Shown piece after piece: positions 6,226 through 13,151 of a stretch of DNA of 13,884 nt. Below the pieces are notes generated by a model. The model was given only the letters and a program-made list of their open reading frames with translations. It was not told where the DNA came from and searched no databases. The DNA is from CAIOSQ01 sp964434345 (GTDB lineage Bacteria > Pseudomonadota > Alphaproteobacteria > CACIAM-22H2). Position 1 is the first letter of the stretch. Every line of letters begins with the position of its first letter. The translations under genes and the position numbers were made by a program. Location of the stretch: NCBI GenBank assembly GCA_964434345.1, contig CAYSUY010000109.1, positions 1 to 13,884 of the forward strand, in the 5' to 3' direction.

Positions 6226-6947
6226 CGACTGGCGCTGGCGTCGTCGGCAGTCGCGTGGAGCGCGCGATCCTCCGCTTCGATGCGGCGCGGATCGTGCTCG
6301 GAGCCGATCTGCCATCGGCGCGCGCGGCCAATCTCGCCCTGGAGCCGGGGGATTTCGCGCTGATCGATGCCGGCGACAGCGCGCGGTGCCGCGCCTTCGC
6401 CGATGCCGCGAGCGGCCTCGTCGCTCCGGCCGACGGCCGGATCTTCTTCCTGGGGCAGGATTGGGCTGACACCGGGGCGGATGACGCGAACGCGCTGCGT
6501 GGGCGGATCGGCCGGGTATCGTCGGTGGGTCAATGGATCGACTCCCTCGCCATGGACGAAAACATCCTCATCCAGCAGAGGCATCACACGCGCCGGGACG
6601 CAGCGCTTCTGGCCGAGGACGCGGCGCGGCTGGCGCGCCATTTCGGGCTTCCCGGGCTGCCGCTCGATCGTCCCGGGGCATGTCCGGAGGCCGACCTGCG
6701 GCGTGCGGCGCTCGTCCGCGCGTTCCTCGGCCGACCGCGCCTGGTCATCTTGGAGCATCAGCCCCATCTCGCGGAACCCGAACATCTCGAGCCCATGGTC
6801 AATGCGGCGCGCACGGTGCGCGATCGCGGCGGCGCGGTCCTCTGGCTGACGCTCGATCCGCGTGCCTGGGGCGATGCGACCTTGCCCGTGACGCGCAGGC
6901 TGCGCATCATCGGCGCCGAAATCCAGGAAGGAGCCGCCCGGCCGTGA
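6222..6947 (+). CDS. Degenerate ABC ATPase homologue (MlaF position, probable pseudo-ATPase)
   Basis: This 241-residue protein sits where MlaF belongs and keeps the ABC ATPase outline but none of its catalytic motifs. LALEPGDFALIDAGDSARC (38-56), leading into SGL, aligns with the Walker A region, but there is no GxxGxGKS and Cys falls at the lysine position. VSSVGQWIDSLAMDENI (99-115) matches the Q-loop region, but Ser falls at the glutamine position. PEADLRRAALVRAFLGRPRL (155-174) aligns with LSGGQ..R.ALARAL..P.L, with CPEAD replacing the signature. Walker B LLLLDEPT is LVILEHQP (D to E, E to H), and the H-loop histidine is Leu in LWLTLDPRAW. The frame is open throughout, with codon usage like its neighbours and ATGA/GTGA overlaps on both sides. 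Selection therefore seems to maintain the protein. It is inferred not to hydrolyse ATP and may be structural or regulatory. Confidence 0.78.
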   Translation: MTTGAGVVGSRVERAILRFDAARIVLGADLPSARAANLALEPGDFALIDAGDSARCRAFADAASGLVAPADGRIFFLGQDWADTGADDANALRGRIGRVSSVGQWIDSLAMDENILIQQRHHTRRDAALLAEDAARLARHFGLPGLPLDRPGACPEADLRRAALVRAFLGRPRLVILEHQPHLAEPEHLEPMVNAARTVRDRGGAVLWLTLDPRAWGDATLPVTRRLRIIGAEIQEGAARP

Positions 6948-7975
6948 CCCGTACGGGGTTCCGCTACGTCAACGAGACGGCAGGCGCGCTGGTGCTGCTC
7001 GCGATCGTGCTGCTGTTCGCGGCGATCCTGCAGGCGGGTGTCCTGCGCCAGTGGTTCAATCCGCCGCTGCGGCTCATGGTGATGCTGCCGCCGGACGGGG
7101 TGTCCGGACTTGCCGCCGGGTCCGAGGTCGAGGTTCTCGGGACACGGGTCGGCGAAGTCAAACGGATCATCGTCGACCCGGAGCAGCGGATGCATGCGGA
7201 GGTCTCGCTGGAACCGAGCATGCGCGGGTTCGTGCGCGTCGACTCGCAAGCGGTCATCCGCAAACGGTTCGGGGTCGCCGGTGCCGCATTCCTCGATGTC
7301 AGCCGCGGCACGCGCGAACCCCTCGACTGGGGATATGCCGTGATCGGCGCGGTCACCGAGCGCGCCCCGACCGAGGGTATCGGCCAGATGATCGACGAGG
7401 TGCGGACCCGTGTCCTTCCGATCGTCGCCGACATGCATCGCGCCATCAGCAGCGTCGCGGCGATCGTCGAGGGGATCAACGATCCTGGCGGTGACGTACA
7501 GTCCATGGTGCGTGATGTCCGCGCGCTGACCCGCCGGGTCGAGCAGGGCGAGGGAACGATCGGCCGTCTGTTGAACAACGACACGCTGGTGCGTGAACTC
7601 GAGGCGACGGTCCAGGAAACCAATCAGCGGCTCCGACAGGCGCGAGCGGTGCTCGCCGAACTCGAGGCGACGACGCGCGAGGCCACGCTTGTCACCCGCA
7701 CCGTGCGTCAGCATGGCGAACGGAGCCTCCAGGATGTTTCGGCGATCGTCGCGGACCTCGCCAAGGCCTCGCCGCAGGTTCCCGGGATCGCGCGAAACCT
7801 CGAAGCGGGGACGGCGACATTGCCGCAGGTCCTCGTGCAGACCGAGCAGACCGCGCTTGAACTCGAGCGGCTTCTCTTCCAGCTGCGCGGGCATTGGCTG
7901 CTGGGTGGGACCGCTTCCGGTGGCGAGGATAAGGGTGCCGCGCGCCGGCAGCCGGTCCAGGCGGTTCGGCCGTGA
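6944..7975 (+). CDS. MlaD-like MCE-domain lipid-binding protein
   Basis: This 343-residue, single-pass membrane protein of the MCE family is the periplasmic substrate-binding part of Mla-type lipid transporters. One N-terminal transmembrane helix (about 13-31, TAGALVLLAIVLLFAAILQA) anchors it. The MCE domain follows (about 42-121): LRLMVMLPPDGVSGLAAGSE, VLGTRVGEVKRIIVDPEQR, FGVAGAAFLDVSRGT. A long helical region with TIGRLLNNDTLVREL and coiled-coil-like segments (about 135-310) would form the tube- or stem-like C-terminal part, ending near LRGHWLLGG, a sequence typical of the MCE C-terminus. The GTG start at 6944 overlaps the upstream stop (GTGA) and has GAAGGAG at 6927-6933, 10 nt upstream. 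The length exceeds E. coli MlaD (about 180) and is closer to longer single-MCE proteins. The family is secure; the cargo is unknown. Confidence 0.92.
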   Translation: MTRTGFRYVNETAGALVLLAIVLLFAAILQAGVLRQWFNPPLRLMVMLPPDGVSGLAAGSEVEVLGTRVGEVKRIIVDPEQRMHAEVSLEPSMRGFVRVDSQAVIRKRFGVAGAAFLDVSRGTREPLDWGYAVIGAVTERAPTEGIGQMIDEVRTRVLPIVADMHRAISSVAAIVEGINDPGGDVQSMVRDVRALTRRVEQGEGTIGRLLNNDTLVRELEATVQETNQRLRQARAVLAELEATTREATLVTRTVRQHGERSLQDVSAIVADLAKASPQVPGIARNLEAGTATLPQVLVQTEQTALELERLLFQLRGHWLLGGTASGGEDKGAARRQPVQAVRP

Positions 7976-8859
7976 CGGGTCGGATCCTCGTCGCCTGCCT
8001 GGCAGTCCTGATCGTTGCCGGCTGCGGTGGTGGACCGCACGTGCCGGCGACAGCGGATGATGATCCCCGGATCGAGGGCGCACGCCGTGTCGCCGCGTTG
8101 GCCTTCGCCCAGGGGCGCCACGATCAGGCAGTGCAGCTCTATGCGCGCGCGCTGGAACTCGCGCAGGCCCGTGACGACGGCAGAGCGCTCGGTGATCTGG
8201 GCTACGATCTTGCCGTGGTGCAGCTGCGCCGCGGGGATGCCGCCGCCAGCCTTGCCGCGAGCGCGACGGCGCGCGCCGAGCTTCGTCGCCATGGTCTGCC
8301 GGCCTTTCCCGAACTCGCGCTGGCGGAAGCTGTCGCCCTGCATCGCCTCGGACGGGCGCAGGAGGCGGAGGCGCTCGCGATCGCATTGACGCCTGATGGC
8401 GGGGCGACCGGTCGTCGCGCCCGGTTCCTGGTCGGATTGATCGCGGCCGAGCGCGGCGACGCGCCGGCACTCGCCGCTGCGCGCGCCGGTCTGACGACGG
8501 ACCCAGACGCGGAGTGGCGCGCCGACGCGGCCGAACTTGCCGCGCGTGCCGCCGCTTTGAATGGCGATCACCGCGCGGCGCGCACGGCCTTCGCGGCTAC
8601 AGTCGATCTGCGTCGCGAGACCCTGGACTATCCCGGGATGGCACGCGCCCTTGCGGCGGCCGCGTCGAGTGCGCTGGCGACGGGCGAGCGGGACGAAGCG
8701 GCGTCGCTCTATCTCCGGGCCGGCCGCAGCATGACATTGTCCGGCGGCGGCGCCGCGCGGGCGGAAGGCTGGCTCGCCATGGCCGAACGCCTCGCCACCG
8801 AGAGCGGAAACCGCGACGTCCTCGCCGGCATCGCCGCGTTGCGTGCGCGCGGCGAATGA
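7972..8859 (+). CDS. Putative outer-membrane lipoprotein with TPR-like helical repeats
   Basis: This 295-residue secreted lipoprotein has a short signal peptide (RILVACLAVLIVAGC) and a lipobox V-A-G-C, with Cys18 as the lipidation site. Gly at +2 rather than Asp suggests sorting to the outer membrane. The mature part is almost all alpha helix in about 34-residue steps with TPR-like spacing (ALAFAQGRHDQAVQLYARAL, LGYDLAVVQLRRGDAAASLA, ALHRLGRAQEAEALAIAL, AAALNGDHRAARTAF, SALATGERDEAASLYLRAG). It has no catalytic motif. The GTG start at 7972 overlaps the mlaD-like stop as GTGA. MCE operons often end in a small auxiliary lipoprotein (PqiC/LptE-like folds), but this one is TPR-like instead. It may bridge the MCE protein to the outer membrane or recruit partners. 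It is the last gene before a 170-nt gap. Confidence 0.82.
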   Translation: MTGRILVACLAVLIVAGCGGGPHVPATADDDPRIEGARRVAALAFAQGRHDQAVQLYARALELAQARDDGRALGDLGYDLAVVQLRRGDAAASLAASATARAELRRHGLPAFPELALAEAVALHRLGRAQEAEALAIALTPDGGATGRRARFLVGLIAAERGDAPALAAARAGLTTDPDAEWRADAAELAARAAALNGDHRAARTAFAATVDLRRETLDYPGMARALAAAASSALATGERDEAASLYLRAGRSMTLSGGGAARAEGWLAMAERLATESGNRDVLAGIAALRARGE

Positions 8860-8864
8860 TGTCC

Positions 8865-8893
8865 GGCGCGACGGGTTTCGCCGCATTCGCGCC
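8865..8893 (+). terminator. Hairpin after the lipoprotein gene, possible terminator
   Basis: GGCGCGA (8865-8871) pairs perfectly with TCGCGCC (8887-8893), and an inner CGG (8872-8874) pairs with CCG (8881-8883), leaving a GTTTCG loop and a CAT bulge. It begins 5 nt after the lipoprotein stop. No T-tract follows (ATAAAGGG), so it is not a canonical intrinsic terminator. It could still act as a transcript-end stabiliser or a weak or factor-assisted terminator. Confidence 0.4.
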
Positions 8894-8970
8894 ATAAAGG
8901 GCCGCTAGCGCTGCCGCGTGTCGGCGATAGGCAAGTCCGCTGCGATTTGCTAAGCGCCGCAAGGAGATCA

Positions 8971-9129
8971 ATGCGCGCGACCCTGGCCGATTCGCGGCCG
9001 ATGGCGCGCCAGAAGGCGCCGGACCGGACATGGCAGGACATTCCCAGTTCAAGAACATCATGCACCGCAAGGGCAAGCAGGATGCCAGGCGGGGCAAGGT
9101 CTTCACGAAACTCATCCGCGAGATCATGA
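8971..9129 (+). other. Short ORF with a strong Shine-Dalgarno sequence overlapping the yebC start (possible leader peptide)
   Basis: AAGGAG at 8961-8966 sits 4 nt before an ATG at 8971 that opens a 52-codon frame (MRATLADSRPMARQ...) ending at 9129, out of frame with yebC and overlapping its first 100 nt. It has no similarity I recognise and is rich in Arg and Ser, as expected for a GC-rich off-frame. It may be fortuitous, a translated leader coupled to yebC, or the remnant of a longer yebC 5' end. Confidence 0.25.
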
Positions 9130-9782
9130 CGGCCGCGCGCACCGGTCTTCCCGATCCCGCGCATAATCCCCGCCTCAAGGCCGCGGTCAATGCCGCCAAG
9201 GCCGAGAACATGTCGAAGGACACGATCGAGCGCGCGATCAAGCGTGGGTCCGGCAACGAGGACGGCACCGTCTACGAGGAGGTTCGCTACGAGGGCTACG
9301 GCCCCGGCGGCGCGGCCCTCATCGTCGAGGCCCTCACCGACAATCGCAACCGCACGGCCAGCGACGTTCGCTCGATCTTCACCAAGAACGGCGGCTCGCT
9401 CGGCGAGACCAACTCCGTCGCCTTCAACTTCGCGCGCAAGGGCATGGTCGCCTACCCGGCCACGGCCGCGAGCGCGGACGCGATGTTCGAAGCCGCGGTC
9501 GAGGCTGGTGCCGACGATGTCGCCTCGGGTGCGGAGACGCATGAAGTGGTCACCGAGCCCGACGCGTTCGGCGGCGTGCGCGATGCGCTGGAAGCCCGGT
9601 TCGGCGCGGCGAGCGAGGCCAAGCTCGTCTGGCGGCCCGTCAACACGGTGCCGCTTGCCGAGGAGGCCGCGAAGGATCTGTTCGACCTCATCGAGGCGCT
9701 GGAGGACAGCGACGATGTGCAGGCCGTACATGCCAATTTCGACATCGCCGACGATGTCATGCAGCGCCTCTCCGCCGGCTGA
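9030..9782 (+). CDS. yebC: YebC/PmpR family protein
   Basis: This 250-residue cytosolic protein matches the YebC/TACO1 family along its whole length: MAGHSQFKNIMHRKGKQDAR at the start, then GKVFTKLIREI, NPRLKAAVNAAKAENMSKDT, YEEVRYEGYGPGGAALIVEA, TDNRNRTASDVRSIFTKNGG and FNFARKGMV. Members were described as transcriptional regulators (PmpR), and more recent work links YebC to helping ribosomes through difficult sequences such as proline runs. The start at 9030 is fixed by the invariant MAGHS beginning, but no good Shine-Dalgarno sequence precedes it. The strong AAGGAG at 8961-8966 is out of frame. The stop overlaps ruvC by one base (TGATG), giving the widespread yebC-ruvCAB arrangement. The gap 8860-9029 before it has no promoter I can assign with confidence. 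Confidence 0.95.
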   Translation: MAGHSQFKNIMHRKGKQDARRGKVFTKLIREIMTAARTGLPDPAHNPRLKAAVNAAKAENMSKDTIERAIKRGSGNEDGTVYEEVRYEGYGPGGAALIVEALTDNRNRTASDVRSIFTKNGGSLGETNSVAFNFARKGMVAYPATAASADAMFEAAVEAGADDVASGAETHEVVTEPDAFGGVRDALEARFGAASEAKLVWRPVNTVPLAEEAAKDLFDLIEALEDSDDVQAVHANFDIADDVMQRLSAG

Positions 9783-10285
9783 TGCGCCTTCTTGGTCTCG
9801 ATCCCGGCTTGCGGACGACCGGTTGGGGCGTGGTCGAGATCGATGGCGCGCGCATTCGCCATGTCGGAAACGGCCAGGTCGTCAGTGATGCCGCCGCGCC
9901 GACCGCCGACCGCCTCGTCGCGCTGTTCGACGGCATCACGCATGTTCTCGAGCGACACCGCCCGACCAGCGCCGCGGTCGAGGAGACGTTCGTGAACGTC
10001 AACGCCTCATCCACGCTCAAGCTCGGCCTGGCCCGCGGCGTCGCGCTGCTCGCGCCCGCGCGGTTCGGGATCGAGGTGGCCGAGTACGCGAGCACGGCCG
10101 TCAAGAAATCCGTCGTTGGTGCCGGGCATGCCGACAAGCATCAGATCCAGGCGATGGTCCAGCGGCTCCTGCCGGGCGTCCAGCTTGAAGGCGCCGACGC
10201 AGCCGATGCACTCGCGGTCGCCCTGTGCCATGGCCACCACCTCCAGACGCGGCAGCGCTGGCATGCAGGAGCCGCGCGATCATGA
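9782..10285 (+). CDS. ruvC: Crossover junction endodeoxyribonuclease RuvC
   Basis: RuvC is a dimeric, Mg-dependent nuclease that resolves Holliday junctions by symmetrical cleavage, acting with RuvAB in recombinational repair. The 167-residue product has the full acidic active site: D7 in LLGLDPGLRTTGWGV, Glu at 67/68 in AAVEETFVNVNASSTLKLG, and D139/D142 in GADAADALAVALCHGH. RuvC family features such as VAEYASTAVKKSVVGAGHADK and the Q-rich helix after it are present. The ATG at 9782 shares its A with the yebC stop, and its own stop overlaps the ruvA start as ATGA, so translation is coupled through the cluster. No key residue is missing. The length is close to the family norm (about 170). Confidence 0.97.
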   Translation: MRLLGLDPGLRTTGWGVVEIDGARIRHVGNGQVVSDAAAPTADRLVALFDGITHVLERHRPTSAAVEETFVNVNASSTLKLGLARGVALLAPARFGIEVAEYASTAVKKSVVGAGHADKHQIQAMVQRLLPGVQLEGADAADALAVALCHGHHLQTRQRWHAGAARS

Positions 10286-10896
10286 TCGCGCGCCTGACCG
10301 GCACGATCGACACGATCGACCGCGACCGTGCGATCATCGATGTGGGTGGCGTGGGATATCTGGTGCGTGCCTCGTCGCGTACGTTGGGCGCTCTGACCAC
10401 GGGTGGCTCGGCGCGGCTCCTGGTCGAGACCGTCATGCGCGAGGATGCGATCGAACTCTACGCCTTCGCGACCGCCGAGGAGCGCGACTGGTTCCGTCTG
10501 CTGACGACGGTGCAGGGCGTCGGGATGAAGGTCGCCCTGTCGCTGCTCTCGTCGCTTTCGCCGGCCGAACTCGGCCGCGCGATAGCCGCTGGTGACCGTG
10601 CGATGATCACGCGCGCCGACGGGGTCGGTCAGAAACTCGCCAACCGGCTCGCGTCCGAACTCAAGGACAAGGTGGAGGCCCTCGGGCTGGCTTACGCCGC
10701 CATGCCCGGCCTGCGCGTCACGCCCGGTGTCGTCGGGGCCGGTGGCGCGATGGAGGACGCGGTCTCGGCGCTCGTCAATCTCGGCTATCGCCGGCCCGAG
10801 GCTCTGGCGGCGATCGACCGTGCGGCGGCGCGCATCGGCGAGGATGCCCGGGCGGAGGCGTTGATAGCCGCCGGCCTCAAGGAACTCGCGCGATGA
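10282..10896 (+). CDS. ruvA: Holliday junction branch migration protein RuvA
   Basis: RuvA is the junction-binding tetramer that holds the Holliday junction and recruits RuvB. The 204-residue product has the three usual domains: an N-terminal OB fold (1-63: MIARLTGTIDTIDRDRAIID, GGVGYLVRAS, VETVMREDAIELYAFAT), the helix-hairpin-helix domain (about 64-140: LLTTVQGVGMKVALSLLSSL and ITRADGVGQKLANRLASELK), and the C-terminal RuvB-binding domain (about 155-204: EDAVSALVNLGYRRPEALAA). A flexible Gly/Val/Ala linker separates the last two. It overlaps ruvC upstream and ruvB downstream by ATGA. Confidence 0.97.
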   Translation: MIARLTGTIDTIDRDRAIIDVGGVGYLVRASSRTLGALTTGGSARLLVETVMREDAIELYAFATAEERDWFRLLTTVQGVGMKVALSLLSSLSPAELGRAIAAGDRAMITRADGVGQKLANRLASELKDKVEALGLAYAAMPGLRVTPGVVGAGGAMEDAVSALVNLGYRRPEALAAIDRAAARIGEDARAEALIAAGLKELAR

Positions 10897-11978
10897 GCCG
10901 TCGGGCGAAATCGGGCGTGCCCGAGGCACCACGCAGCGTCGGGCCGGAGGCCGGACCCGACGACCTCGGCGAGGCGAGCCTGCGGCCGCAGCGCCTGGAG
11001 GAATTCATCGGCCAGCGCCAGGTGCGCGCCAATCTTCGGGTCTTCGTCGACGCGGCGCGCAGCCGCGGCGAGGCGCTCGATCATGTCCTGCTGCACGGGC
11101 CGCCCGGCCTCGGCAAGACGACCCTCGCGCAGATCGTGGCGCGCGAACTGGGCGTCGGCTTTCGCGCTACGTCGGGTCCTGTGATCGCGCGCGCCGGCGA
11201 CCTCGCCGCCATCCTGACGAACCTGCAACCGCGCGACGTCCTTTTCATCGACGAGATCCACCGCCTGTCCCCAGCCGTCGAAGAGATCCTCTATCCGGCG
11301 ATGGAAGACTTCCAGCTCGACCTCATCATCGGCGAGGGACCGGCGGCGCGTTCGGTGCGGATCGACCTGCCACCCTTCACGCTGGTGGCGGCCACGACGC
11401 GCGCCGGGCTGATCACGACGCCGCTGCGTGACCGTTTCGGCATCCCTCTGCGGCTCAATTTCTACGAGCCCGACGAACTGGAGGCGATCGTCCGGCGCGG
11501 CGCCGGTCTGCTCGGCCTCGACCTGGCGCTCGACGGCGCGGCGGAGATCGCCCGTCGCGCGCGCGGGACGCCGCGCGTCGCAGGGCGCCTGCTCCGGCGG
11601 GTGCGCGACTTCGCTGCGGTCGCCGGGGGTGGGCGTGTCGATCGCATGGCGGCGGATGCGGCGCTCAACCGGCTCGAGGTCGATGCGCTCGGTCTCGATG
11701 CGATGGACCGCCGCTATCTGCGCTGCATCGCCGAGATCTACGGCGGGGGCCCCGTCGGTATCGAGACCCTCGCGGCGGCTCTCTCTGAGCAGCGCGACAC
11801 GCTCGAGGACGTCATCGAACCCTTTCTCATCCAATGCGGGCTCGTCATGCGTACGCCGCGCGGCCGTGTCCTGGGCGAGCGTGGCTGGCGGCATCTCGGG
11901 CTCGAGCCGGCGCCTGAGCGGCTCGGTCAACTCGACATGCTGATGCGCCCGGGGCCGGCGGAGGACGACGATGCCTGA
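10893..11978 (+). CDS. ruvB: Holliday junction branch migration ATPase RuvB
   Basis: RuvB is the hexameric AAA+ motor that drives branch migration with RuvA. The 361-residue product shows LRPQRLEEFIGQRQVRANL, Walker A GPPGLGKTT (69-77), Walker B DVLFIDEIHRL (about 115-125), the RuvB loop IIGEGPAARSVRIDLPPFTL, sensor 1 and arginine finger VAATTRAGLITTPLRDRFG (165-183), and the sensor 2 region RGTPRVAGRLLRRVRDFA. The C-terminal winged-helix domain includes GGGPVGIETLAAALSE and LIQCGLVMRTPRGRVLG. It is slightly longer than the usual 335-350 residues because of a loose N-terminal tail of about 25. Sensor 2 reads VAGRLL where most relatives read IANRLL. It overlaps ybgC by 8 nt. Confidence 0.97.
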   Translation: MSRRAKSGVPEAPRSVGPEAGPDDLGEASLRPQRLEEFIGQRQVRANLRVFVDAARSRGEALDHVLLHGPPGLGKTTLAQIVARELGVGFRATSGPVIARAGDLAAILTNLQPRDVLFIDEIHRLSPAVEEILYPAMEDFQLDLIIGEGPAARSVRIDLPPFTLVAATTRAGLITTPLRDRFGIPLRLNFYEPDELEAIVRRGAGLLGLDLALDGAAEIARRARGTPRVAGRLLRRVRDFAAVAGGGRVDRMAADAALNRLEVDALGLDAMDRRYLRCIAEIYGGGPVGIETLAAALSEQRDTLEDVIEPFLIQCGLVMRTPRGRVLGERGWRHLGLEPAPERLGQLDMLMRPGPAEDDDA

Positions 11979-12414
11979 CGTCGCGCCGCATCGGCTGGCC
12001 CTGCGGGTCTACTGGGAAGACACCGACGCCGCCGGGATCGTCTATTACGCCAATTATCTGAAATTCGCCGAGCGCGGGCGGACTGAGTTGCTGCGCGCCC
12101 TGGGGGTCGACCAGGGGCGGCTGCGTGCCGAATCCGGCCTCGCCTTCGCCGTGCGGCGCTGCGTCTGCGACTATCTCAGACCGGCGCGTCTCGACGACGC
12201 GATCGAGGTGACGACCGAGGCGACCGATGTCGGTGCCGCCACGTGCCGGATGCGTCAGCGCATCCTGCGTGGGGATGAGCTCCTGGCCGAACTCGACGTC
12301 ACCGTCGCGTGCGTCGCGGCGAGCGGACGTCCGTCCCGCTTGCCGCCGCCCATCCGCCATGCGCTCGCCGCATTCGCGAGCCAGTTTTCCGCCGCCAACG
12401 CAGAGAGGCGCTAG
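11971..12414 (+). CDS. ybgC: Tol-Pal-associated acyl-CoA thioesterase YbgC
   Basis: YbgC is a cytosolic hot-dog-fold thioesterase that hydrolyses acyl-CoA or acyl-ACP and is almost always encoded with tol-pal. Its link to Tol function is thought to run through phospholipid metabolism. The 147-residue product has the 4-hydroxybenzoyl-CoA-thioesterase type active site: VYWEDTDAAGIVYYANYLKF with catalytic Asp17 region (WEDTDAAG), then ERGRTELLRALGV and the core strands FAVRRCVCDYLRPARLDDAI. Its start lies inside the ruvB end (8-nt overlap), and tolQ follows after 5 nt. It joins the ruv and tol blocks into one transcription unit by spacing. Confidence 0.95.
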   Translation: MPDVAPHRLALRVYWEDTDAAGIVYYANYLKFAERGRTELLRALGVDQGRLRAESGLAFAVRRCVCDYLRPARLDDAIEVTTEATDVGAATCRMRQRILRGDELLAELDVTVACVAASGRPSRLPPPIRHALAAFASQFSAANAERR

Positions 12415-12419
12415 AGATC

Positions 12420-13148
12420 ATGGATCGTTCCGTGGATGCCGTCGTCGCCGCCGGATCTAAGCCGGTGGCAGACCTGTCCTTCCTGGGTCTTTTTCTCAAC
12501 GCGGATCTGATCGGGAAGTCGGTCATCGTGCTCCTGATCCTGGCTTCGTTCTGGAGCTGGGCGATCATCATCGAGAAGCTTGTCCGGATCCGTCGCCTGC
12601 AGTCGCGGGCCGACGATTTCGAGGACATGTTCTGGTCCGGCGGCTCTCTCGACGATCTCTATGACCGTGTCGGCGAGCAGCCGCCTTGCCCGATGACGGC
12701 GATGTTCGCGGCGGCGATGCGCGAGTGGCGCCGCTCCGCGGCGAAGGGGCTCGCTGGCGCGAGCCAGGTGCGAGCCGGCCTGCAGAGCCGGATCGAGCGC
12801 GTGATGGGCGTGACCTTCGGACGAGAGATGGACCGTCTCGAGCGCTACATGAGCTTCCTCGCCTCCGTGGGCTCGACCGCGCCCTTCATCGGCCTGTTCG
12901 GTACGGTGTGGGGCATCATGAACGCCTTCCATGCCATCGCGGCGAGCAAGAACACGTCGCTCGCCGTCGTGGCGCCGGGCATCGCGGAGGCCTTGTTCGC
13001 GACGGCCCTTGGGCTGGTCGCGGCCGTGCCGGCGGTCATCGCCTTCAACAAGATCAACAGCGAACTGGCGCGCTACGCGGGACGCCTGGAGGCGTTCTCG
13101 AACGAGTTCAACGCCATCCTGTCGCGCCAGCTCGAAGAGAAGGCCTGA
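12420..13148 (+). CDS. tolQ: Tol-Pal proton-channel subunit TolQ
   Basis: TolQ is an inner-membrane protein of the MotA/TolQ/ExbB family. It forms the proton-driven motor with TolR that energises TolA, tightening the outer membrane to the cell wall during division. The 242-residue product has three transmembrane helices: about 34-52 (SVIVLLILASFWSWAIIIEK), about 148-170 (ASVGSTAPFIGLFGTVWGIM, the family signature), and about 183-207 (VVAPGIAEALFATALGLVAA). A large cytoplasmic loop lies between the first two. The ATG at 12420 follows ybgC by 5 nt, with only a weak GAGAGG/AGAGA purine stretch before it. The cell-division link of Tol fits with zapA elsewhere in the window. Confidence 0.96.
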   Translation: MDRSVDAVVAAGSKPVADLSFLGLFLNADLIGKSVIVLLILASFWSWAIIIEKLVRIRRLQSRADDFEDMFWSGGSLDDLYDRVGEQPPCPMTAMFAAAMREWRRSAAKGLAGASQVRAGLQSRIERVMGVTFGREMDRLERYMSFLASVGSTAPFIGLFGTVWGIMNAFHAIAASKNTSLAVVAPGIAEALFATALGLVAAVPAVIAFNKINSELARYAGRLEAFSNEFNAILSRQLEEKA

Positions 13149-13151
13149 CCC

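Noticed and set aside
6222..6947. Frameshift or sequencing error explaining loss of ABC ATPase motifs
   Set aside because: The frame is continuous, flanking framework segments align in the same frame on both sides of each lost motif, and the other frames do not encode GxxGxGKS or LSGGQ at the expected places.
6758..8470. 570-residue minus-strand open frame opposite the pseudo-ATPase, MCE and lipoprotein genes
   Set aside because: Low-complexity Arg/Asp/His-rich translation antisense to genes with clear domains; long antisense frames are common at this GC content.
10785..11930. 381-residue minus-strand open frame opposite ruvB
   Set aside because: Antisense shadow of a canonical ruvB; composition rich in Arg, Asp and Gln without motifs.
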